A stretch of 64,000 nt of DNA from Streptomyces sp. CBMA291 (GTDB taxonomy: Bacteria > Actinomycetota > Actinomycetes > Streptomycetales > Streptomycetaceae): NCBI RefSeq assembly GCF_014596525.1, contig NZ_MSJP01000085.1, forward strand, positions 1 through 64,000. Direction: 5' to 3'. The position numbers and the translations under genes were made by a program. Under the pieces are notes generated by a model, which was given only the letters and a program-made list of their open reading frames with translations, made no database searches and was not told where the DNA came from. Shown one piece after another: positions 28,765 through 36,824 of the stretch. The number at the start of each line of letters is the position of its first letter. Within the stretch, counting starts at the first letter, position 1.

Positions 28765-30570
28765 TTACGCGTCCTCGGCCAGTTCGAGCCAGCGCATCTC
28801 CAGCTCCTCGCGCTCACCCGCGAGTTCGCGGAGTTCCGCGTCGAGCTTCGCCACCAGCTCGAAGTCGGTGGCGTTCTCCGCGATCCTGGCGTGCAGCTTC
28901 GCCTCCTTGTCGGAGACCTTGTCGAGCTGCCGCTCCACCTTCTGGAGTTCCTTCTTCGCGGCGCGGGCGTCGGCGGCGGAGACGCCCGGCTTCGTCTGCG
29001 CGGGCGCGGCGGCGGGCGCGGGGGCGGCCGACTCCGCCGCCTTCCGGCGCCGCTCCAGGTACTCGTCGATACCGCGCGGCAGCATCCGCAGGGTCTGGTC
29101 GCCGAGCAGCGCCAGCGTCTTGTCCGTGGTGCGCTCGATGAAGAACCGGTCGTGGGAGATGACGACCATGGAGCCCGGCCAGCCGTCGAGGAGGTCCTCC
29201 AGCTGGGTCAGGGTCTCGATGTCGAGGTCGTTGGTGGGCTCGTCGAGGAAGAGGACGTTCGGCTCGTCCATGAGGAGGCGCAGCAGCTGGAGGCGGCGGC
29301 GCTCACCGCCGGACAGGTCGCCGACCGGCGTCCACTGCTTCTCCTTGCTGAAGCCGAACTGCTCGCAGAGCTGGCCCGCCGTCATCTCGCGGCCCTTGCC
29401 GAGGTCGACGCGGTCGCGGATCTGCTGGACGGCTTCCAGGACCCGCAGGGTGCCGGGGAGTTCGGTGACGTCCTGGGAGAGATAGGCGAGCCGGACGGTC
29501 TTGCCGACGGTGACGGTCCCGGCGGCGGGCTGGATCTCGCCCTGGCTGGTGGCCGCGTCGGCGAGCGCCCGCAGGAGGGAGGTCTTGCCCGCGCCGTTGA
29601 CGCCGACGAGGCCGATGCGGTCGCCGGGGCCCAGCTGCCAGGTGAGGTGCCGCAGCAGGGTCTTGGGCCCCGCGGTGACGGTCACGTCCTCCAGGTCGAA
29701 GACGGTCTTGCCCAGGCGGGCGTTGGCGAACTTCATCAGCTCGGAGGTGTCGCGCGGCGGCGGCACGTCGGCGATCAGCTCGTTGGCCGCCTCGATGCGG
29801 TAGCGGGGCTTGGAGGTACGGGCGGGGGCGCCGCGCCGCAGCCAGGCCAGCTCCTTGCGCATCAGGTTCTGCCGCTTGACCTCCTCGGTGGCGGCGATGC
29901 GCTCGCGCTCGGCACGGGCGAAGACGTAGTCCGAGTAGCCGCCCTCGTACTCGTGCACCGTGCCGCGCTGCACGTCCCACATGCGGGTGCAGACCTGGTC
30001 GAGGAACCAGCGGTCGTGGGTGACGCAGACGAGCGCGGACCTGCGCTCCTGGAGGTGCTTGGCGAGCCAGGAGATGCCCTCGACGTCGAGGTGGTTGGTG
30101 GGCTCGTCCAGGACGATCAGGTCCTGGTCCTCGATGAGGAGCTTGGCCAGCGCGATGCGGCGGCGCTCGCCGCCGGAGAGCGGACCGATGACGGTGTCCA
30201 GACCGTTCTCGAAGCCGGGCAGGTCGAGCCCGCCGAAGAGCCCGGTGAGCACATCGCGGATCTTGGCGCTGCCCGCCCACTCGTGATCGGCCATGACGCC
30301 GATGACCTCGTGCCGGACGGTGGCCTTCGGGTCGAGCGAGTCGTGCTGGGTGAGGACCCCGAGGCGGAGCCCGCCGCTGTGGGTGACCCGGCCGCTGTCG
30401 GCTTCTTCGAGCCGGGCGAGCATCCGGATGAGGGTGGTCTTGCCGTCGCCGTTGCGGCCGACGACTCCGATGCGGTCGCCTTCGGAGACACCGAGCGAAA
30501 CCCCGTCGAGGAGGGCGCGGGTGCCGTACACCTTGCTGACGGCCTCGACATTGACCAGGTTGACGGCCAC
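28765..30570 (-). CDS. ABC-F family ATPase (Uup-like)
   Basis: A 601-residue soluble protein with two ABC domains and no membrane part. Domain 1: Walker A GRNGDGKT, signature LSGGERRR, Walker B LIVLDEPTNHLD. Domain 2: GVNGAGKT, LSGGERRR, VLFLDEPTNDLD. An interdomain linker of about 80 residues lies between them. A C-terminal coiled coil (about residues 530-600, AAKKELQKVERQLDKV onward) is typical of Uup, which binds nucleic acid or ribosomes. GTG 30570 gives the canonical NLVNVEAVSK start. It likely acts on the ribosome; a role in antibiotic protection is possible but not shown by sequence. Confidence 0.92.
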   Translation of the reverse strand: MAVNLVNVEAVSKVYGTRALLDGVSLGVSEGDRIGVVGRNGDGKTTLIRMLARLEEADSGRVTHSGGLRLGVLTQHDSLDPKATVRHEVIGVMADHEWAGSAKIRDVLTGLFGGLDLPGFENGLDTVIGPLSGGERRRIALAKLLIEDQDLIVLDEPTNHLDVEGISWLAKHLQERRSALVCVTHDRWFLDQVCTRMWDVQRGTVHEYEGGYSDYVFARAERERIAATEEVKRQNLMRKELAWLRRGAPARTSKPRYRIEAANELIADVPPPRDTSELMKFANARLGKTVFDLEDVTVTAGPKTLLRHLTWQLGPGDRIGLVGVNGAGKTSLLRALADAATSQGEIQPAAGTVTVGKTVRLAYLSQDVTELPGTLRVLEAVQQIRDRVDLGKGREMTAGQLCEQFGFSKEKQWTPVGDLSGGERRRLQLLRLLMDEPNVLFLDEPTNDLDIETLTQLEDLLDGWPGSMVVISHDRFFIERTTDKTLALLGDQTLRMLPRGIDEYLERRRKAAESAAPAPAAAPAQTKPGVSAADARAAKKELQKVERQLDKVSDKEAKLHARIAENATDFELVAKLDAELRELAGEREELEMRWLELAEDA

Positions 30571-30784
30571 GTTGACTCCTGTACGGGGTGATCGATCGAC
30601 GTTCCAGGGTACGTCCCCGGACACCCCCTCCCCCGCGCTCCGGGGCGGGGCCCCGGGGTGCGGGCCCGCGCCCCCGGGGGTACGGGGCCCGTGCGGAGGC
30701 GTCGACCGGCCCGTGCGGAGGCTCGGCCGGTGGCCGGGGGCGCGGGCCGCCCGTGGGTCCCGGTCGTGCGAGGACCGGTTCCGG

Positions 30785-31717
30785 TCAGCCGGGGAGGACG
30801 ACCGCTCCGGGGGCCGGGGAGGTCGCCGTGCGGGCCGTACGGCAGGTGCCGGAGGCGGTGAGGGCGGCGGCGACCGTCTCGGCGGACTCCGCGTCCTTCA
30901 CCAGGAACGCCGTCGTCGGACCCGAGCCGGAGACCAGGGCCGCGAGGGCGCCCGCCGCCGTGCCCGCGGCCAGGGTCGCCGCGAGCGACGGGCGCAGCGA
31001 GAGCGCCGCGGGCTGGAGGTCGTTGGCGAGGGTGGCCGCGAGGGCGGTGGTGTCCCCGGTGCGCAGGGCGTCCAGGAGGGCCGGGGAGGCGGCCGGTACG
31101 GGGACCTCGACGCCCTCCGTGAGCCGGTCGAACTCGCCGTACACCGCCGGGGTCGAAAGCCCGCCGTCGGCGACGGCGAAGACCCAGTGGAAGGTGCCGC
31201 CGACCGGCAGGACCTCAAGGCGCTCGCCCCGTCCGGTGCCGAGCGCCGCGCCGCCGACCAGGCTGAACGGCACGTCGGAGCCGAGTTCGGCGCAGATCTC
31301 AAGGAGTTCCTCGCGCGAGGAGCCCAGGCCCCAGAGCGCGTCGCAGGCGAGCAGGGCGCCCGCGCCGTCGGCGCTGCCGCCCGCCATGCCGCCCGCGACC
31401 GGGATGTCCTTGACGATGTGCAGACGCACGTCGGGCGTGATGCCGTGCCGGGCGGCGAGGAGTTCGGCGGCGCGGGCGGCGAGGTTGGTGCGGTCGAGCG
31501 GCACCTTGTCGGCGTCGGGGCCCTCGCAGCTGACCGTGAGGCCTTCGGCGAGGGTCGCGGTCACCTCGTCGTACAGGGAGACCGCGAGGAAGACGTTGGC
31601 CAGGTCGTGGAAGCCGTCGGGGCGCGCCGCGCCGACCGCCAGCCGCACGTTGACCTTGGCGGGGACCCGTACGGTGACGCCGTTCGCGCCTTGACCGCTC
31701 GTGTCCTGGCCGATCAC
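30785..31717 (-). CDS. ispE: 4-diphosphocytidyl-2-C-methyl-D-erythritol kinase
   Basis: A 310-residue GHMP kinase of the MEP isoprenoid pathway. Motifs: VRVPAKVNVRLAVGAARPDGFHDL at the N-terminus with the catalytic Lys, the ATP loop PVAGGMAGGSADGAGAL (about residues 106-122), and VSGSGPTTAFLV near the C-terminus. The GTG at 31717 overlaps the rsmA stop by four bases (GTGA), so rsmA-ispE is coupled. A GC-rich gap of about 210 bases separates it from the ABC-F gene; it holds a possible CCCCGGGG hairpin at 30650-30678. Confidence 0.95.
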   Translation of the reverse strand: MIGQDTSGQGANGVTVRVPAKVNVRLAVGAARPDGFHDLANVFLAVSLYDEVTATLAEGLTVSCEGPDADKVPLDRTNLAARAAELLAARHGITPDVRLHIVKDIPVAGGMAGGSADGAGALLACDALWGLGSSREELLEICAELGSDVPFSLVGGAALGTGRGERLEVLPVGGTFHWVFAVADGGLSTPAVYGEFDRLTEGVEVPVPAASPALLDALRTGDTTALAATLANDLQPAALSLRPSLAATLAAGTAAGALAALVSGSGPTTAFLVKDAESAETVAAALTASGTCRTARTATSPAPGAVVLPG

Positions 31718-32586
31718 GCCTTGGCCTCCGCGATCCGGGCGAACTCCTCCACGGTCAGCGCCTCGCCGCGGGCCTGCGGTGAGATACCGGCCTTGACCAG
31801 GGCTTCCTCGGCCGCCGCGGGCGAGCCCGCCCAGCCCGCGAGGGCCGCGCGGAGGGTCTTGCGGCGCTGGGCGAAGGCCGCGTCGACGACCGCGAAGACC
31901 TCCTTGCGGGTGGCGGTGGTGGCGAGCGGCTCGGCCCGGCGGACCAGGGAGACGAGACCGGAGTCGACGTTCGGCGCGGGCCAGAAGACGTTGCGGCCGA
32001 TGGATCCGGCGCGCTTCACCTCCGCGTACCAGTTGGCCTTGACCGACGGCACGCCGTAGACCTTGTTCCCGGGGCGGGCGGCGAGCCGGTCGGCGACCTC
32101 CGCCTGGACCATGACGAGCGTCCGTTCGATGCTCGGGAAGCGCTCCAGCATGTGCAGGAGGACGGGCACGGCCACGTTGTACGGCAGGTTGGCCACGAGC
32201 GCGGTCGGCGCCGGGCCCGGCAGCTCCTCGACGAGCATCGCGTCGGAGTGCACCAGGGCGAAGCGGTCGGCGCGGGCGGGCATACGGGCGGCGATCGTGG
32301 CGGGCAGCGCGGCGGCGAGGACGTCGTCGATCTCGACGGCCGTCACCCGGTCGGCGGCTTCCAGGAGGGCCAGGGTGAGGGAGCCGAGGCCGGGCCCCAC
32401 CTCCACGACCACGTCGTCGGGCCGCACCTCGGCCGTGCGGACGATCCGCCGGACGGTGTTGGCGTCGATGACGAAGTTCTGGCCCTTCTGCTTCGTGGGG
32501 CGCACGCCGAGGACGGCGGCCAGCTCACGGATGTCGGCGGGGCCGAGGAGGGCGTCGGGGCTTTCGGGGCCGGTGGTGGTGCTCAC
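31714..32586 (-). CDS. rsmA: 16S rRNA dimethyladenosine transferase RsmA/KsgA
   Basis: A 290-residue SAM-dependent methylase that dimethylates the two adjacent adenosines near the 16S 3' end. Motifs: KQKGQNFVID, the SAM loop VVEVGPGLGSLTLALLE (about residues 60-76), the acidic VTAVEID, and the catalytic NLPYNVAVPVL. The C-terminal helical domain contains FAQRRKTLRAALAG. It starts at GTG 32586. Context with ispE and the Rpf-like gene matches the actinobacterial order rpfB-ksgA-ispE. Confidence 0.95.
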   Translation of the reverse strand: MSTTTGPESPDALLGPADIRELAAVLGVRPTKQKGQNFVIDANTVRRIVRTAEVRPDDVVVEVGPGLGSLTLALLEAADRVTAVEIDDVLAAALPATIAARMPARADRFALVHSDAMLVEELPGPAPTALVANLPYNVAVPVLLHMLERFPSIERTLVMVQAEVADRLAARPGNKVYGVPSVKANWYAEVKRAGSIGRNVFWPAPNVDSGLVSLVRRAEPLATTATRKEVFAVVDAAFAQRRKTLRAALAGWAGSPAAAEEALVKAGISPQARGEALTVEEFARIAEAKA

Positions 32587-32933
32587 TGGTACAGCCTACG
32601 GGGCCCGGCATGGCCCACGGGCCGGATGGCATGGGGCCGGGGCCTGCGGGGTGGGCGCGGGGGCTGTGGGGTGCGGGGCCTGGGGGGGCTGGGGGTGCAG
32701 GGGCTGGAGGTGCCGGGCCTGGGGGCGCCGGACCTGCGGATGCGGGGTCTGGGGCGCCGGACCTGCGGATGCGGGACCTGGCATGGGCCACGAGCCGGAT
32801 GGCGCGGGCGAGGCCCACGGGGGGGCGCGTGACCTGGGGTCCGGGGTCCACAGGTGCGGGGCCTGAGGGCGCCGAGCCTGAGGGTGCCGAGCCTGCTCGT
32901 GCGGCACGGCACGGCCCGGCACGGCCCGGCCCC
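32587..32933. repeat. Repeat-rich non-coding gap between the Rpf-like gene and rsmA
   Basis: No gene seen. A 25-base unit beginning GGGGCGCCGGACCTGCGGAT occurs at 32722 and again at 32751; two 15-base units GCCTGAGGGYGCCGA lie at 32861-32890; GGCACGGCCC is repeated near 32910. These look like young slippage-derived repeats. Confidence 0.7.
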
Positions 32934-34058
32934 TCACCCGTACAGTCTCCGTCCGCAATGCGGCCACGGGCTCGCCCCTCTCCGCGCGTACAGCTTCTTC
33001 GCGCGGTGGGTCTGCTCGGTGGCGGGGGCGGCTCCGGCCAGGCCCGTGCCGCCGAGGGCCCGCCAGGTGGCGGGGTCGAGGCGGTAGAGCCCGCCGGGCG
33101 TCCCGCCGGGACCGGCCCCGGACGGCGGGCCGCCGGACTCGCAGGCGGCGAGCGCGGCCCAGTCGAGTCCGTCGGCGGCGGTGGCCGTGGCGGGCGGCGG
33201 GCGGGTGCCGATCCGCACCCGGCGGCTGACGGGCTCGCGGACCGGCTCCCCGTCGGCCGGCCGGGACCCGTAGGTGATCCGGCGCAGCCCGGCGGCGCCC
33301 TGCCGTTCGACCACCTCGGCCCCCACGGGCAGCCCCGGGTCGGGGATCCGCTCGACGGCGTAGGGCACGGTCTCGTCGCGGACCTGCCGGGAGCCGCTGA
33401 TCCGCAGCACGGTCACCGTCTGGCCGTCGCGGGGGAAGGAGCCGGGGTCGGCGAAGGTGGTGTCCCGCCCGGTGAGGGTGAGGCCCGCCTCGGCGAGCGC
33501 CCCCGCGACGGTGGCGGCGTTCGTCCGGACGGTCCGCTCGCGCCCGTCGGCGAGGAAGGTGACGGACCGCTCGGTCCGTACGGCGAGCGCGAGACCCCTA
33601 CGGGAGACGGCGGTGCTCCGGGAGACCGAGAGGTGGGCGCCCTCCGCGCGGACCCCGAGCCGCCGCAGCGCCTCCTCGACGGTCCTGCCGGTGGTCCATA
33701 CCCGGCGGCGGCGCCCGTCCAGGGTGAGGGAGAGGGGACGCCCGTAACGGACCACGACCTCGTCGCCGCCGGTCAGGGGTACGGCGGGGGCGGGCGCCAC
33801 GAGGTCGTGCGCCCCGACGGTCACCCCCTCGCGGGCGAGCAGTCCCCCGACGTCCCCGGCGAAGGTGCGCAGGGTGCGCGGAACGCCGTCGACGGTGAGC
33901 CGGACGGTCTTGTCGGCGGCGACGAAGGCGGTGGTGCCGCCGACGAGCAGGACGACGACGAGCCCCTGCGGGAGGAGGGCGCGCAGCCGTCGGCCGAGGA
34001 GGCGTGGGCCTGCGGGGCGCCGCCGCCCGGGGGCGGGCGCGGCCGGGGAAGTGCTCAC
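32934..34058 (-). CDS. Resuscitation-promoting-factor-like protein (DUF348 x3, G5, short Rpf domain)
   Basis: A 374-residue exported protein starting at GTG 34058. After a basic start and a membrane/signal segment (LVVVLLVGGTTAFVAA, about residues 33-48) come three DUF348 modules (KTVRLTVDGVPRTLRTFAGDVGGLL, PLSLTLDGRRRRVWTTGRTV, RSVTFLADGRERTVRTNAAT) and a G5-like module (ISGSRQVRDETVPYAVER). This is the RpfB architecture. The C-terminal lytic domain keeps the catalytic Glu (ALAACESGG) but the usual NW...GYYGGLQF core is shortened to a Gly/Pro-rich loop, GGLYRLDPATW. It may be weakened as a muralytic enzyme. Gene order tatD-rpfB-rsmA-ispE is conserved. Confidence 0.85.
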   Translation of the reverse strand: MSTSPAAPAPGRRRPAGPRLLGRRLRALLPQGLVVVLLVGGTTAFVAADKTVRLTVDGVPRTLRTFAGDVGGLLAREGVTVGAHDLVAPAPAVPLTGGDEVVVRYGRPLSLTLDGRRRRVWTTGRTVEEALRRLGVRAEGAHLSVSRSTAVSRRGLALAVRTERSVTFLADGRERTVRTNAATVAGALAEAGLTLTGRDTTFADPGSFPRDGQTVTVLRISGSRQVRDETVPYAVERIPDPGLPVGAEVVERQGAAGLRRITYGSRPADGEPVREPVSRRVRIGTRPPPATATAADGLDWAALAACESGGPPSGAGPGGTPGGLYRLDPATWRALGGTGLAGAAPATEQTHRAKKLYARRGASPWPHCGRRLYG

Positions 34059-34366
34059 GAGGCCCGGACTCTAGCCTCGACCGTCCCGGCCCCCTGGGTG
34101 ACGCCCCGGAGAGGTCCCGGAGACATCCCGGAGACGCCCCGTACGCACCTGGACCGGCGGCCCCGGCGCCCCGCCCGGCTCAGGACCGGCAACCCTGGCG
34201 CGCCCACCTGTCTCAGGGCCGGCGGCCCCGGCGCCCCACCTGTCTCAGGACCGGCGGCCCCGGCGCCCCGCCCGGCTCGGGACCGGCAACCCTGGCGCGC
34301 CCACCTGTCTCAGGACCGGCAACCCCGGCGCCCCACCCGCACCGATACCGGGCGCCCCCGCCCGTC
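34059..34366. other. Non-coding gap dominated by tandem repeats
   Basis: The 308 bases between tatD and the Rpf-like gene contain the 32/33-bp repeat array at 34154-34340. The remaining 95 bases upstream include short CCCCGGAGA repeats and show no clear promoter. Confidence 0.6.
34154..34340. repeat. Tandem array of 32/33-bp units (about 5.8 copies)
   Basis: Units start at 34154, 34186, 34219, 34251, 34283 and 34316 (last one partial). All start CCGGCRRCCCYGGCGC and end in CTCRGGA/G. Units 1-2 and 4-5 form a 64-base block repeated 97 bases apart with one mismatch, showing a higher-order duplication. Confidence 0.9.
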
Positions 34367-35236
34367 TCAGTAGTCGAAGGCCCGAGCCGTGTTCGTGGCG
34401 ATCGCCCCGGCCATCTCCTCCTCGCCGATGCCCCGTACCTCCGCCATCGCCCGGAGGGTCACCGGGATCAGGTAGGGGGCGTTCGGGCGGCCTCGGAAGG
34501 GGGCCGGGGTGAGGAAGGGCGCGTCGGTCTCGACGAGGACGAGTTCCAGCGGGGCCACCGCGAGCGCGTCCCTTAGGGGCTGGGCGTTCTTGAAGGTGAC
34601 GTTGCCCGCGAAGGACATGTAGTAGCCCTTGGCGGCGCAGATCTCGGCCATGGCCGCGTCGCCGGAGTAGCAGTGGAAGACGGTCCGCTCGGGGGCGCCC
34701 TCCTCGTCCAGGACGCGCAGCACGTCGGCGTGGGCCTCCCGGTCGTGGATGACGAGGGTCTTGCCGTGCCGCTTGGCGATCTCGATGTGGGCCCGGAAGG
34801 AACGCTCCTGCGCGGCGATGCCCTCGGGGCCCGTACGGAAGAAGTCGAGGCCGGTCTCGCCGACCCCGAGGACGTACGGGAGGGCGGCGAGCCGGTCGAT
34901 CTCGGCGAGGGCGTCGTCGAGGGCCGCGTCGCCGCCGCCTTCCCGTACGCCCTGCCGGGCCACGCCCTCGGGGTCGCCCAGGACGATCCTCGGGGCTTCG
35001 TTGGGGTGCAGGGCGACCGCCGCGTGCACCCGCTCGTGGGCGGCGGCGGTCTCGGCGGCCCACCGGGAGCCCTTCACGTCGCAGCCCACCTGCACCACCG
35101 TGGTCACGCCGACGGCGGCGGCCTTGACGAGGGCCTCCTCGACGGTCCCGGACTGGAGGTCCAGATGGGTGTGCGAGTCCGCGACCTCCACCAGGAGGGG
35201 TTCGGGCAGCGGCGGCGGGGCGTCCTTGGCACTCAT
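34367..35236 (-). CDS. tatD: TatD-family metal-dependent hydrolase (DNase)
   Basis: A 289-residue TIM-barrel metalloenzyme, a 3'-5' DNase/RNase in characterised members. Metal-site motifs are intact: DSHTHLD (about residues 20-26), VGETGLDFF, IHDREAH, HCYSGD and VETDAPFLTP. ATG 35236. It lies upstream of the Rpf-like gene, as in many actinobacteria. Nothing unusual was seen. Confidence 0.94.
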   Translation of the reverse strand: MSAKDAPPPLPEPLLVEVADSHTHLDLQSGTVEEALVKAAAVGVTTVVQVGCDVKGSRWAAETAAAHERVHAAVALHPNEAPRIVLGDPEGVARQGVREGGGDAALDDALAEIDRLAALPYVLGVGETGLDFFRTGPEGIAAQERSFRAHIEIAKRHGKTLVIHDREAHADVLRVLDEEGAPERTVFHCYSGDAAMAEICAAKGYYMSFAGNVTFKNAQPLRDALAVAPLELVLVETDAPFLTPAPFRGRPNAPYLIPVTLRAMAEVRGIGEEEMAGAIATNTARAFDY

Positions 35237-35335
35237 GGCCCCGATCGTACGAGGCCCGCCCCGCCCCGCGCTCGGGGTCGCCCCCGGGTCAGGCGCGACG
35301 CCGGAGCCGACGGCGCGTGCGGCGCCGGACCTCCG

Positions 35336-35746
35336 TCACGTACGGCGCCGGAAGGGATGCAGAAGGTCCGCCAGGTGCCAGTGGTGCGGCACCGGGGGCT
35401 CCCCCTCGGTGAGTTCCTGGCCGATGGGGCCGGACGGCGACACCGGCTTGGTCTCCTTGGCGCCACGCCGGTGCTTCTCCGTCGCCGCGATCAGGTCGAG
35501 CACGGACGACACCTGCCCCGCGCGCATGATCCGGACGACATGGCCGCCGCAGTTCATGCAGGTGGGACTGGACAGCGGCGACGGAACCCGCTCCCCGTCC
35601 GCCTTGTAGACGACGAACGCGTTGTGGGAAGCGTCGGTGTGGTGCTCGATCTCGTACGCCTGCTCCCAGCCGTATCCACAGCGCATGCAGGCGAAGGCGT
35701 AAGCCTCGTGGGCGACGGATATGCCGGTACCGGTGGTCTCACTCAT
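35336..35746 (-). CDS. Zinc-ribbon-like protein of unknown function
   Basis: A 136-residue soluble protein starting at ATG 35746, with AGAGGAG upstream. Two CxxC pairs, FACMRCGYGWEQ (about residues 19-30) and PTCMNCGGHVV (about residues 62-72), could bind one zinc ion in a rubredoxin-like knuckle. The central part has EIEHHTDASHNAFVVYKADG. The C-terminal 40 residues are Pro/His-rich and probably disordered. Found in many Streptomyces between tatD and rsmI, but I know no function. Confidence 0.8.
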   Translation of the reverse strand: MSETTGTGISVAHEAYAFACMRCGYGWEQAYEIEHHTDASHNAFVVYKADGERVPSPLSSPTCMNCGGHVVRIMRAGQVSSVLDLIAATEKHRRGAKETKPVSPSGPIGQELTEGEPPVPHHWHLADLLHPFRRRT

Positions 35747-35884
35747 GCCAGCTCCTCTCCACTGATCAGTGGACGCCTTTTCCGGCCGGAGCGCATCAGC
35801 GCGAGACGAACCATGGGAGGCTTTTGGCTCTTCCCTTGCCAACTGCCCTGCGGAGTGTCCCGGCACGGCTTTTCCCTTTGCTTT

Positions 35885-36772
35885 TCAGATTAGTCCTTTA
35901 CCGTTTCCGGGGGACGCCGCAGCCGCGTTCTTTGCCGCCACGACGGCATCGAATACCTCCCGCTTGGGAAGCCCCGCTTCCGCCGCGACCGCCGCGATGG
36001 CCTCCTTGCGCCGCTCGCCCGCCTCCTCGCGCACCCGCACCCTGCGGACCAGCTCCTCCGCGTCGAGTTCGGCCGGTCCGGTCTCCGGGGCGCCCTCGAC
36101 GACGACGGTGATCTCCCCGCGTACGCCCTCGGCGGCCCAGGCGGCGAGATCGGCCAGCGGACCCCGCTTGACCTCCTCGTACGTCTTGGTCAGCTCGCGG
36201 CAGACGGCCGCCCGCCGCTCCGCGCCGAAGACCTCGGCCATCGCGGCGAGGGTGTCGTCGAGCCGGTGCGGCGCCTCGAAGTAGACGAGGGTCCGGCGCT
36301 CGTCGGCGACCTCGCGCAGCCGCCCGAGCCGCTCGCCCGCCTTCCTCGGCAGGAAGCCCTCGAAGCAGAAGCGGTCGACGGGGAGCCCGGAGAGGGCCAG
36401 CGCGGTGAGCACGGCGGACGGCCCGGGGACGGCGGTCACCTTGATGTCCTGCTCGACGGCGGCGGCGACGAGCCGGTAGCCGGGGTCGGAGACGGACGGC
36501 ATGCCCGCGTCGGTCACCAGGAGCACCCGGGCGCCGCCGGCCAGCGCCTCGACCAGTTCCGGCGTACGGGCGGACTCGTTCCCCTCGAAGTAGGAGACGA
36601 CCCGGCCCGAGGTGTGGACGCCGAGCGCGCGCGTCAGTCCGCGCAGCCTCCGGGTGTCCTCGGCGGCCACGATGTCCGCGTTCTCCAGTTCGGTGGCGAG
36701 TCGGGGCGGAGCGTCCGCGATGTCACCGATGGGGGTCCCTGCGAGTACCAGCGTTCCTGTCACACCGCCCAT
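35885..36772 (-). CDS. rsmI: 16S rRNA (cytidine1402-2'-O)-methyltransferase RsmI
   Basis: A 295-residue tetrapyrrole-methylase-fold enzyme methylating C1402 in the ribosomal P site. Motifs: LVLAGTPIGDIADAPPR, VAAEDTRRLRGL, TDAGMPSVSDPGYRLV, AVPGPSAVLTALALSGLP and FEGFLPRK. It starts at ATG 36772. It is divergent from pmt with only 52 bases between starts, so the promoters must overlap or lie within the genes. Confidence 0.95.
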   Translation of the reverse strand: MGGVTGTLVLAGTPIGDIADAPPRLATELENADIVAAEDTRRLRGLTRALGVHTSGRVVSYFEGNESARTPELVEALAGGARVLLVTDAGMPSVSDPGYRLVAAAVEQDIKVTAVPGPSAVLTALALSGLPVDRFCFEGFLPRKAGERLGRLREVADERRTLVYFEAPHRLDDTLAAMAEVFGAERRAAVCRELTKTYEEVKRGPLADLAAWAAEGVRGEITVVVEGAPETGPAELDAEELVRRVRVREEAGERRKEAIAAVAAEAGLPKREVFDAVVAAKNAAAASPGNGKGLI

Positions 36773-36824
36773 CCTCGCAGCCCGGACAGGCGACGTGCGC
36801 AGGCGCGTTCCCTACGATGGCGCG

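Noticed and set aside
34154..34340. CRISPR array
   Set aside because: Units are contiguous and have no spacers.
32610..34373. 587-residue + strand frame over the Rpf-like gene
   Set aside because: Shadow of the minus-strand gene, which has DUF348, G5 and signal features.
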